Shown piece after piece: positions 22,907 through 35,500 of a stretch of 64,000 nucleotides of DNA (position 1 is the stretch's first letter; every line of letters begins with the position of its first letter). The notes under the pieces were generated by a model. That model saw nothing but the letters and a program-made list of their open reading frames with translations. It did not search any database and was not told the origin of the DNA. Origin of the DNA: Paracentrotus lividus (lineage: Eukaryota > Echinodermata > Echinoidea > Camarodonta > Echinidae); NCBI GenBank assembly GCA_940671915.1, contig CALNVZ010002100.1:9221706-9285705 (forward strand), read 5' to 3'. The position numbers and the translations under genes are program-made.

Positions 22907-23254
22907 TCTCATAAAAAAATCCTCTCCTTCACAAATATAGAAGAGGTGTTTTCCAATCAAGTTATGACTTCATCAATGTACATTACAGGCATATATAATT
23001 AATAGAGTTTTCAATAAAGCTGCATGGCTTTGATGCAGAGATGTAGTTTACTTGTACACGCCCATATCAACGACATCAGAAGAAAGTCAGTGAAAGTTTT
23101 TGGCAGTCTGAAACAGAACTACTTAGTCTGATTAGGTACTGCTTCCATATATCCTCTGTCAATGGCAGGCTCACTTCATTCAAGTCACAGTAAGAAATAA
23201 GACCGATAGTCCACCCAGGGTCTATATCGTCAGATTTGGACAAACAAGGAGCCG

Positions 23255-23559
23255 TTATTGTACAGCGATACCATCGTTCTCCTCGGGAGTAAGTGGCTCT
23301 AACTGCTGTGCGTTAGAGTGTGATAGGTGTGACAAAGCGCTCTTGGATATGTGATCTCCGCCTCCCAGAGATGATGGAGATGGATTGAGATCCATAGCTG
23401 ACATGTGTCCTCCCCCTCCTCCTCCCATGGATCCTAGACTAGTCTGATGAGGAGGACCATGGGACATGGAGTTGTCATACAAATGGCTGGGATAGCCACC
23501 CGCTGGACCCGACGTCTGACCCAAACACGACTGCATTCCACGACCATGCAGGTTATTGC
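23255..23559 (-). CDS. TCF12: E-protein exon 10 (C-terminal tail and stop)
   Basis: The exon starts after TCTTTCACCCTAG, completing a Gly codon, and ends with TAA at 23255-23257. It encodes [14 protein letters not shown], a Gly/Ser/His-rich stretch with six glycines ([10 protein letters not shown]), and [15 protein letters not shown] at the end. Vertebrate E-proteins have a much shorter tail after the bHLH; no domain is recognised. Confidence 0.93.
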
Positions 23560-26500
23560 CTAGGGTGAAAGAATAACAAAATAAAAAGATTAATCATTAG
23601 AAAAAAACATTTATTTTGAAGGAATAATGTTTAAATGAGAAGCAGCTTAGTAATATTTGCCATTTCTGTAACATCATTAAATCTAAGGAACTATTAAAGC
23701 ACAACGACAGCCTTTTAAATAAGGATTACAACATGGTGTTATCGAAAGCTTTAAATTGTTAATTACACTCATGTTTGGAAAAATGGGGAGAAGGAATATT
23801 GATTTTGACCCCAAGATTTGAGGTGGAATCCTAGTAATCATGGCTCTTTGAATTCCACGCAAATACAGCAAAGTTTTGAGATGCCATCAGTGAAAAAGTT
23901 GAAGTCTGGTTTGTACGGAAGCAACCATTTTCACGTTCAGATACTTTCGCAATTTTGGACGAGGTTATGAAATTCACCAGGGCATAATTCACATTTTTAA
24001 AAATGTTTTTGTTACCTATAAAATAATTTTCACAAGGCCCGACATTGACCTGTACACTCTAGATTTTGCTCTATATTCTCCCTAATTTCTTTTTTCTATT
24101 TTATCAGAGAAATGAGATAATGATCCTGGAGGTTAGAAGATTAATGAAGTCATCTATGCCTGACACCTTTCATGACTCTAATGAGATTGGACTCAATAGC
24201 ACAAGCCACAAGACCACACCACAAGCCAATACTGATAAGCTATCATTAACACGCCAAAGTTGAGCATATCAACTCCCCTTGAAGTCAGCCAATAAGTCTT
24301 GAGGTTATGGTGTTAGATTTCACAGCTCAGGGTCACCCCAACAAGAAAACTAGCTCACATCGGATTTGGTTTGTCACTCTACTCCCAAATATTGACAACC
24401 TGTGAATCCTCACAGGACAAATACGGGCCTCAAACAGGAAAGGCATCAATTTAACACTATGATAACCGATATTACTTGTTAAGTTTCCTAAGCAAATATT
24501 ACGAGCAGAAAACAAACTGCCCTTCAAAACAGGATGAGGATCAAATCTTGGTCTCCCCACTTGCGATTAAGTAGCACTTTTCGTGGGTAGGTCTTTGGGG
24601 TTACGCTCTCCTCGCCCAGTCACCGTGGCTCGTTTCTGTACACCTCCCGGGAATTGAGGAGGGGCAATTGGAAGGGAATTCAAGGGGCATGGTTTCCTGA
24701 GCTGTCTCTTTGAGTAATGACTTGATGTAGAAGGCTTAGTGTTTATTGGTCATGGCAGGTTCAGCCTTAACCAACACCAATGAAATGGTAAGGCTTGCTA
24801 GCCTGAGATTCACCCTCAGTCCTAGACAAAGACACACCATTGCTACAGAGCTATTTTTCATCAGGCGAGGACTTAAACGATTTCTTCCTGTACCTTGTCA
24901 CTTTCATGTATTGCAGCCAGGTCAGAAACATTTGAAACCAAAATAAAATTGAGTTTATTATCCTGCGTACAGACAGAGCAGCCAATTCTAGAAAAGGCCA
25001 AACAAAAATTCAAAGTGATGGAACATATCCTGTGCTTCCAGCAACAAATGTTTGTTCTATTTGCCAAAACAATTGCACATACAGACTTGAATCTGCCTTA
25101 CGTGCTTCAAAACTATTTACTTCAAAATGACTTTTTTTTCAAACATTCCTACACTGGGAAAAAAGAAAGAAACATTTCACCCTTATATCTACCTACACAA
25201 ATCATAATCTAAAGTTCCACTGGGCCTATTAATTAATTGAATACTGAATAAGACAATATTTTCACGATTTTTGACTAGTTGGGGAAATTTGAGAGTAGAT
25301 AATTTGGCAATTTTTGTTTTTGTTTTTTTGTTTTTTGTTTTTTTGTAGCCTTACATTGAAGTGGAAACTTTGCAAGGATGGACATACAAAATTCACGAAA
25401 ATAACACAGAATATTGAGGAATCAAGGTAAAAGGGCCTACTGTCTCATTTAATCCCACAAGGCCTGCATGATGTTTGAATTCAACAAGAGATGGTGTGAA
25501 AGAAACAGAGACTTATCCACCTCTTAGTCCAGACTTTAAGTCTACTTAACTCTTTGTGAAACACCCCCTGGTCCTCCAAGAGACCCACTATTCAGCATCT
25601 CTTCTATTTTCTCTTCCTCTTGCTGCTTAATTTTTGCCATTTTTTTTTTCATTACTATACTTGTAGCCTTATACAGAATTGGACATTTTCACAAGGATGG
25701 ACAAACAAAATTCACAAAAATAACACAATACATTGAGGAATCAAGGTAATGGGTTTGACGTCTCATTTCAACCCACAAAGCCTGCTTGCTGTTTGAATTC
25801 AACAAGAGATGGTGTGAGAGAAACAGAGACTTACCTACCTCCTAGTCCAGACTGTGAGACCAAAGGATCAGAACCAGGTCCTGGTCCTCCAAGGGACCCT
25901 CTATTCGGCATCTCTTCGACTTTCTCTTCTTCTCGCCGCTTAAGGCACGCTGCTTTGGGGTTCAGGTTGCGTTCTGTTACAATAGAAACAAAGAATGGAA
26001 ATTAGATTACTTCAAAACAATTCAAGTATATTATGCATTATTGTTTGAAATATATACATATATTTCATCATTGTTATGAAATGAAATACAAAAGATTTTG
26101 CAGTAATTGGTTTTTAAACTGTTCAATATACAACAATGTAATTACTTATACTTATATTTTAAAAAGGACTCATTATGGTATTGCATTGATAAGTATCACA
26201 TATTGATGGGTTTAATAGCAGTGGCTAAGAAGAAGCAAATATCTATCTGCAAGTAAATATTTTGGCAAATGCAACAATATACATTTAGTAGAATTGTCAT
26301 GAACAAAAGTTGTTATTTTTATAATGTACATTGCAGACATCCAGTAAATATGAAGCAATTTCCCTAGCTCATTGTAAAAGCAGTTCACAGGTACAAATGA
26401 TTACATCCTGATTGCTTAAATCCTTAAATAATTTTTTAAAACTTCTAAAAGTGAGAATATGATTCATAATTGTATTACATGACTTTGAAGTCTCTTTTCT

Positions 26501-29500
26501 TATATCTTTAGGGTTTAGTCTTTCTTAATCTGTACTGATGAAATTTGGATTTTAAAAAACCTTTTGAGGAAGAGGAGTTGGAGGAGGACTTGCCTCTAAC
26601 TTGATGCTCCAAGGTTGTGATGACATTGACTGCTGAATGTAGTATGGTGAGTTTAGTTTGGGCCTTGTCTTGCTTGAGGTGTAACTGACACATCCTCCCG
26701 AGCTCCTTGAATGCTTCGTTGATGTCCCTGACGCGGATGCGCTCCCGAGCATTGTTGGCATGGCGACGTTCTTTCTCTTTGACCTGCTTCTGCTCCGGTG
26801 AGAGCCCTTCATCATCTGATTCACTGCTGGGGAATTGTGAAATGAAAGGCCAGCATGAATTTTGATCCTATTACATAATATCTTTGTTACTAAATCACCA
26901 TAAAAATTTCATGAAATTGCAACAGAAACCTTTACTTATTTTAGACAAGATACTTTGTAAAATGTTGATGCTGTTACTACTCCTATCACTTTTTCTGTTG
27001 GAGAAGGGTTGTCCAAGTCTTGCTCACACTATGTAGGTGAAACAACAACCAAATTACACTTGTAAACAGCTTAATTCTCCCACTTCATCACACATTATGT
27101 AGTCCAAAAATTAGTGTCTTCTATTCATGAGTACTGACCCCTATCACTTATAGAAAATGGCGGTTTCTTACAACAACAAAATAAAAATGCCTTTTAGGTT
27201 CCTAACTTAAAATGGAATCAGAAATATGACTTTAAACAGTATCAAGAAGATATAGAATTCTATGCAATCCACATATCGTCGGCTGAGAACCAGAAGGGCG
27301 CTATTACAGATCAAAGATGTTCCGTTGACAACCAGAAGGGCACTAATACCATTGACTTTGTACAGCAATAGCACCCTTCTGGTTCTCAACGAAACATCTT
27401 TGAGATGCAATAACGCCCTTCTGGCTCTCAACAGACGATATTTTAAGGCCCAATGGCCCTTCATACATTATATCATGCCCTATCTTTTATCATAGACCAA
27501 ACCCTGAATAATTGATGCTCAACGTTAGGGCTAACCACCTACAGATGGGTGTATCTAATTTCATAATCTATTCTCAACATAATCCTATCACTGTATGCCA
27601 TTTTCATTAGCAGCAGTTCAGGGTGGGCAAAAATCTTGCATGAGAATCGATTACTCATTATGCTCATCTCATTATAATTTGGCCATTAATGTAATAATCA
27701 TATGTAATTGATCAAGGTGGAAACAAGACACGGATCTTGTTTGCCAATGGCTCTGCCATAATCTACAAATCAGTCTTTGACTAGGGATGGTAAACCAATA
27801 CCAATAAACCTCAATACCAGGTCACCTAGTACAACAACCCTTCTTCAAGTCGTATCACTTTCCTCTCTCTTCCTTCCTGTCTTCTATGGGTTTTTCTTAA
27901 GTTCTGTTTTAAGGTAAGATCATGAATGGTTTTAAGAAAGAAGATCAAATTGCAGCAGCCTCGCTAACGATGACAGAGAACACAAAAGCAAAATATTTAG
28001 CACTTTAAATTCTATTTTACATGGACTCAATTTTCTTGAATTGATTGATATTACCAAGTCTGGAATTCCATTAATTTTGAAGGACTTTTAATTAGAAGTC
28101 TGCATTGGATGCGAAATATTAAAACATAATAATATATCGATTCATAAGGTGGGACCATTTCCGATTGAGCATCCCTCATAAAAACAAAAAACAAGAAACA
28201 AAAACCTAAGCTAAACCAAAATTCTGCTAAATTGTACCCTCTAAAACCTGGCTATGAGTCAAAGGCTGATTTGGTATCATGGATGATGTTAGGTCAGAAT
28301 AGCTCTGACAATGTGTTAGGTAAAGAAAGCAAATGAACTAACTCTGGTGAACCGGGATTTAGGATGAGAAGACTTTTGCCTCCCTGCTGCGGGCCTGGAC
28401 CACCACCACTTCTTGAATCATTTCTGAATTGGATGAAATAAAGTCACGGTATATTGGGGTTTAGTTACATCTTATACACTATCCTATATTCCCAATAAAG
28501 GTATTTTACAAGATTCATATGTAAACGGACTACATCAAATTCATAACAACCCTATACTTGTTCAAGTTTTAAGGGCACATATCATATTCATATAGCATTC
28601 ATCTGATCTAGAAAACCACAACAGACATTGAAAGAAGAGTTTATAAAAAAACAAGTGGATTAGTAAATTACGCGATGCGTAATATATGTCCCCGCCGATA
28701 ATGTAAAATTCCCATTATATCACGGTCAGTGCTATCACATAAGGCAAACAGAATCGAAATCGGGTAAAATATGGCGAGGAAGTAGCATTTTGTAGCCAAT
28801 TAACAAAATAGGTCAAAGGTCAAAGGGTCAAAATGAAAATTCCGTAACAAAAGTTTTGTAGTCTTCACCTAGTGCTATCACAAAAAGCAAACGCAATCGA
28901 AATCGGATGAAAAATGGCGAAGGAGTAGCATTTTGTAGCCAATTAACAATATAGGTAAAAATAAAGGTCAAAGGTCAAAGGTCAAATTCGGTGAAGAATT
29001 TTGTAGCCATCACCTAGTGCTATCACATAAAGCAAACGGAATCGAAATCGAAGAAAATGTGAAGGAGTAGCATTTTGTAGCCAATGTACAATATAAGTAT
29101 AAATCAAGGTCAAAGGTCAAAGGGTCAAAAGTCAAAATTCCGTGAACAAATTTTGTAGCCCTCACCTAGTGCTATCATATAAAGCAAACGGATTCGAAAT
29201 CGGATGAAAAATGGCGAAGGAGTAGCATTTTGTAGCCAATTAACAATATAGGTCAAAATGAAGGTCAAAGGTCAAAGAGGTCAAAAGTCAAAATTCCGTG
29301 AGGAAGTTTTGTAGCCCTCACCTAGTGCTATCATATAAAGCAAACAGAATCGAAATCGGATGAAAAATGGCGAAGGAGTAGCATTTTGTAGCCAATTAAC
29401 AATATAGGTCAAAAATCAGGGTCAAGGTCAAAGTCAAAATTCTGTGAAGAAGTTTGGTAGCCATCACCTAGTGCTATCATATAAATAAAGCAAACGGAAT

Positions 29501-32500
29501 CGAAATCGGATGAAAAATGGCGAAGGAGTAGCAAATTGAAGATTTTGGTCACATACGGACCGCACGGACGGACGGACGGACGGACACACACACACACACA
29601 CGTACGGAGCCCGTTTCATAGTCCCCTGCTCGAACTCGTTCGGCGGGGACAAAAAAATCAATACATTTTGATCTTATTACAAATGTAACGTAAGACACAC
29701 TACATGGGTGGTAAATACATTCAGTGCAAATATATTACTTTGAAAATGTTTGGGCCTCTGCATTTTTATTCTTAGAATAATATATTTAATGAATAAAAAG
29801 GGTCACACTCTCTATATATTGACACTAACCCACTTGTCACCTAATCTAGATATCATTTAGTTTCAGAATTCAAAGTCTTATTCACGTGATTTACGTGCCC
29901 CAGTGGGCCAGTGCATCATCCCCTACAACCCATGCATAATATTTGACTTTTACATGCAAGTAGAATTATGTTGAGGGGGACTTGGATTAAGGCTAGGGGA
30001 AGGACCCATAATCCTGTAGACTTCCGCTCATCTATGTCTCATTGGAGGAAGCTGGGGGATTAAGAGGGGCAATAACAGGGTAATTAGACGGGATTAGAGA
30101 CAAGACACTTGTCAGCAGATGACACAAGCGCCTACAAACCTGCTCTACTTTAACTCCCTAGCTACCGTCAATCCTCCCTCAATATCTAATCAAACATGTA
30201 TCTTGACATGTTTAAGTTACTTTGCTACTAGGTCTGGCTTTAACCACACACTATACCTTCAGGCTCAAAGAGATTACTTCATTCAGAAGCTTACAAGTTC
30301 AATGTTTTATTAATTTAGACCTCTAGATGGCCTTTAGATGAAGCCTAGTGGACTCATAGCGCTGTGAATGATCGGACTGAGAGGGTTAAAATTTAAACCC
30401 TCCCGATAGTCTTGTGTCATTCTCAGTGTTCAATTACATCCGATACATGATCCCAAGCGTAGTGTCAAAACTTTAAGCTACCATTGACAGGTCCCATCAC
30501 GAGACTTTCTTCCTCCTCTCATCATATTCATGAAGGAGATGAAAACATTAATGTTTGAATTTTGAACAGTCATGCTATGTCTCTAATCTATCCTATATAA
30601 GATGACAATGATAGTCATTCCCTCATAGCATCTAGAAAGAAAACCACTTCAAATTGTAACTTGACTTGCAACTTTACCTACAATGTAGGTCACAATTTTC
30701 TTGTTGCGTATATTTTGAGAAAATCAACAATGATTCAAATTCAAAATGAGAACAAATCAATTCTTTTTACTTCCTGCAGCCTTTGCTGATTATCATATGG
30801 AAAGATTTTCACATTAAGAAAAGAGCCTTTTTAAAAATAGGAACCCTAAAAATCACTGCTATTGTAGAAGGAATGAGTTCGGGTTAGGGTTAGTATTGAC
30901 ATACTTGAACCTTTTCTTGTTCTTAGATGCAGCATTGGCATCTCCTTTCTTGGCAGTCTGTCCTCCTCCGGAAGAAACATCATCTCTATCATTATCCAAC
31001 ATCAACCCTCCTCCTCCACCTCCTCCTCCTTTTGTCTTGCTTTCCTCTGCTTTGGTCTTTTTCTTAGAATTGTTATTTGATTTGAGGCCGTTGTCGAGAC
31101 CACTCCCCATCATTTCACCATGCACTGAAAGAACAAACATATTTAAAAAAATAATTACTGTATTTGCTGTCATTTTTGACAAATTAATTTTTTGCGCTGA
31201 GCGGCCTTAAAACATCTTTGATGGTTCTTAAATTTGTGCTTCTAGAACGTGAGCATGCAACTGAACCCATTCAGAACATGCATAAGAAAGCCTGCTCATA
31301 TATTTGCATGTTTTTTAATTCGAGCCTGCCGATCCATATGCGAAATCCACGAAAATTTCCACAAATACAGTATATTGTATCTCTATTAGTGTATGTGATA
31401 TCCTCAGACTGCATTGTTCGTATTACAGAGAACAAAATGGGCATCAATATCATTTGATGCTTTTGAACCTGAGCAGAAATGGAAATGAGAAGTTCACCTA
31501 CACTAGATCTGCTTAAGTCATAAAGCAGAAGAATAAATACAAACAGAATAACAGAACAATATTAACAAACCTGAAATTGACATTAATTTAATTTTCTTTC
31601 ATGAAATTAATTCCTAAAGCCAGTCTTAAAAAATAAGTAAATGTATTGCAATAATTAGGTTAAGTCATTGGTCTGGTTTTGGAGAGTTTTCAAAATTAAA
31701 ACTTTCAGTTTTCTTTCTTTTTCTTCTTTTTTAAATCCCACATATAAAATTTTATCAATCGCGAATGGCTTTTTTCTTGTTATTTTTTTTTTTTTTTTTT
31801 TTATATTCGCAAGTTATTGGTGAACGCAATGGGTTTATCTCAGCTATTAATCTAGCGAAGCTAGGAAACTGGCAATATGTCTGGCTTCAAAACCTCAACT
31901 GATACATATCTGAGTTATCTGACTAGGAAACATTCATTTGAGTTGCATTAACCTCCCTCTACAATCATAAACCCCTCAAATGTTTAGGAAGTCAATTCAC
32001 TGCCTTATCACCTTTACACCTCCAGAACAGGGCAACACTAAACAAGTAATCTTATATCCCAAATTTTGGGCCACTGATTAAATTACGCCTCAATTTTAAA
32101 CTGAATCTCTGTCGACCTCCGCTATCGAATTATGATTTCATTGGTGGACTTCCTAAGAGTGATCCAATCCTCCGTCTTATGACATGTGAACTTGGCTTAT
32201 CTTCACCTATCTACGTCTCAATGAAGAGCTGCTACATCTCAACTTTCATATTCTTTTATCCACCTCTCGTTTGATTTGCGTGTTATTTCCCCTGACAAGT
32301 ATACCGTTTAGGGTATTTAATAGCATCAATCGTGTTCTTGGGCTCTTATTTGTAGTACTGGTAACATTTAATATGTCTAAAATCATTTGATGGGTGCCAG
32401 AACAGTGACCAAGTCAATGAGTTTAAAAAAGAATTGATGCTTTACGATAGTTTTCATCATTCTTGCCCAAGTTGGATGCGCCAATGATTGACAAATTTGG

Positions 32501-35500
32501 TAAGGAGCTCTTCCATTCCGGAGACCGAGGCGGCCAAAGACTTCCTTTTTAAATTGATATGTCTCTTTCTACTCCTCCTTGAGGATGTCATAGAGGGTGT
32601 CATTCAAGTTTATTACCAAACATGGGTGCATTCATGGTCAAACAAAAATTTAAACAGGAACATGTATCATGATACAAAAGGCAATTACAAAACACAGAAC
32701 ACAATCACGGTCAATGATGCACTATTTTTCGTCGAAAATTTAACGCTGATTATACAGATTGTCTTTAAGTTCCCCATCCTCAGTGCAGCTAAACTGCATT
32801 CGCAATGCTGAAGGTTAGGACAGTCATAAAATTAAAGCTGATTATGTTTCAAAATGCACCTTTTTCAGTATTTAAATTGATCTCTGAATGCTGATCTGAA
32901 AGACGTTTACTTTTATGACCAGGAATGATTGACCATGAATGCACCCTTTTTTTTCTCTATATACATGTATGTCTGTGTTTTGTAATTGCGTGTTGTATCA
33001 TGATTCATGTTCCGGTTTGATTTTCTTTTCCAACCATGAATGCACCCTCCGGTTTAAGTCCCCCCCCCTCTCTCTCTCTCTCTCTCTTTCAAGCCAACCT
33101 TTCATATTCATTCACATACAGCTCCCTACTTCTCTTCAGTAATATCTTGTATGACTTTAAATGAAAAGGAGGGCATGGCTTACCCCATGCCCATAACATG
33201 CCATGACCTATTAACACCAATTCAACATGAGTGAGAGACACAGAGGGTAGCTAGTAACATGATGGCATAGGGGCAAGGAAAAGACTGGTAGAGGGTTATA
33301 AAGGTCATCAGCCCCTATATTCAAGATCAGCATGAATGTGAATATTGGATAAAATCACATTTTTTAGGAAAAATGTCATACTTTGGAATGCTTAATTCAC
33401 CTAAACTATGTAACATCTTCAGAAAAAAAAGCCTATAAACCTTAAAAAAGATATTCCTATAAATGTAACAAGGACTGCAATTTCCGGGGGGGGGGGGCAT
33501 ATCAAGACATGAATTTAATAAGATATCCTCATTGAAGCCCTTTCTATTTCATCTATTAAAATTATAATATTTACTTGTCTAATGATGAATCAGAATTTAA
33601 TTATAATATCAGATCTTCTACATATCCATACCTGCCAACATTGTGAATCCTAATATAGGGACAAAGTGGGAATACAAATTTTAAAAATAGGGACATTTCT
33701 GTATTTCCTATAGATTACTGTGCACAGATTTTTCAAAAAATAGGGACAAAGGGTTGTAAATGGTGATAATTGCTCCTTCTTTTCCCCCAAAATAGGGACT
33801 GTCCCTACTAAATAGGGACAGTTGGCAAGTATGCATATCAAGACATGTTGTTGAATGCATGTGAGGTCTTGAATACTTGACTTCTGCAACTCTTCAAAAC
33901 ACAGTTGTCATACCAATTTCAAACAAGACTGACTAAACTATTCTCTCTCTTTCTTCCAAGTTTCACCCCCTGGTGGTGTATTAAATTAGAATTACAAAGT
34001 GCTTGGCTTCCTTTCAAACACTTTTCAGTGAACAGCACAGATTCCTATGCTTGTCATTTAATGCTTCACATCTATAGCTTTCAACAATACTTCAAAAATA
34101 ATAATTAATATAATATATATTGCAACCGTACTATCCATACCTTCATAAAGAAAACTGACATACCAAACAAATCTTCTGAGAGATTTAGATAATCTCTCTT
34201 ATTAATTTGGGTTTCCTTTTTAAATGACAGTCTGAGGTCCGTGTTTATTTAAATACCCTCAAGCTATATATATATGACAACAATTCATCATATCAGTATC
34301 AAAAAAATATTATAAACATTTCCCAAGCATTTGGGTGATCCCACCTACCTATGGACAAACCTATTAAACATGATATAAAATTTAGTGAGAAAATAAACAT
34401 TAAATCTTTTTATATAAAGTAACAATACTGCACAATTTTTCAGATTCATATCTTATTAAAAATGTATATGCCATTTCTTGGCCTTTGGGTATAATTCTTT
34501 CCCTATATGAAATTTGTATAATTTCTTTCTCTGTAAAAGGACCGACATTGGTCTAACAGTCTTCACCTAGTTCACCTAGTTCTCCTAGCCCTTTCTTGCT
34601 CTCCTTGCAAATTGAACAGATGCCATAAACTGTGTCATCTGAAAGTACTTTGTGCTAAGATGCAAGGGAAAAATCCATGGCTTATTTGGACTTGGGCTAA
34701 AAACATGCTGCCTGACTTGTCAGAGAAGGTTGAGATAATACAGGAGAGAAAATTGGGAGGTGAAGAAAAAAAAAATACATGTCTATTCCGGCATATTGCA
34801 TAAATTCAAAAACATATCCCTGTTGTGGAGTAGGAGAAGGAAATGTTTCTAGAAATGCGAGAGATTGGATTGAGAAGTAGCACCTGGGACTCATCTGTGG
34901 AATACTGTTGGGTGGGAGGGGGGGGGGGCTTAAACTTAGAGGGGTCCAGGGTCCTAATAACTTATCGCAGGAAACAATCTATTAACTATTAAATTGAGAC
35001 ACATAACATAAACGTGAGTAACACACTGGATATTCATAAATAACAATATTGGATTTTAATAATATCGCCTGACTTTTAACAACATAGCATTTTTTTAGTA
35101 CTTGAACTAATTTTACCAAATTATGAAACAAAGTTGTAAGTGTAAAGTAAGCGAAATGAACATCTACACTATAAAAATAATAAAAAAACAAAGATTGATG
35201 GAAGGGGACAGTATTGTGTCTAACCCATGAGTCATTGTATTTAAAATCAAAAAGTCTTTTGCTGTCTTCCTAAATGTATGTCATGCAGGGAAAATTAGCT
35301 CAAATTAGCTTGACTTTCTCAGCAGGTTGCTAGACTTTTTGCTTTCACTCCAGCTGTGAAGAATCTTTTTCCATTTTTCTCTTTCTTTCCATGAACTATT
35401 TTACAAAGAGAATAAGAAAGAAAAGAAATAAGGAGAAGACAGATACTGAAAGAGGACATGGTTGATTGACCTCTGATTGTGACCTCTTTATCAGGCTATG

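Noticed and set aside
26552-26824. 90-residue minus-strand frame beginning [18 protein letters not shown]
   Set aside because: It is the wrong frame of the bHLH exon; the correct frame gives [16 protein letters not shown].
25974-28342. A second, alternative bHLH exon as in vertebrate TCF3 (E12/E47)
   Set aside because: I scanned both flanking introns for another NNARER...DINEAF exon and found none.
29409-29661. Minus-strand frames reading [10 protein letters not shown]
   Set aside because: They are translations of the GGAC and CA repeats at the end of the DR1-bearing element.
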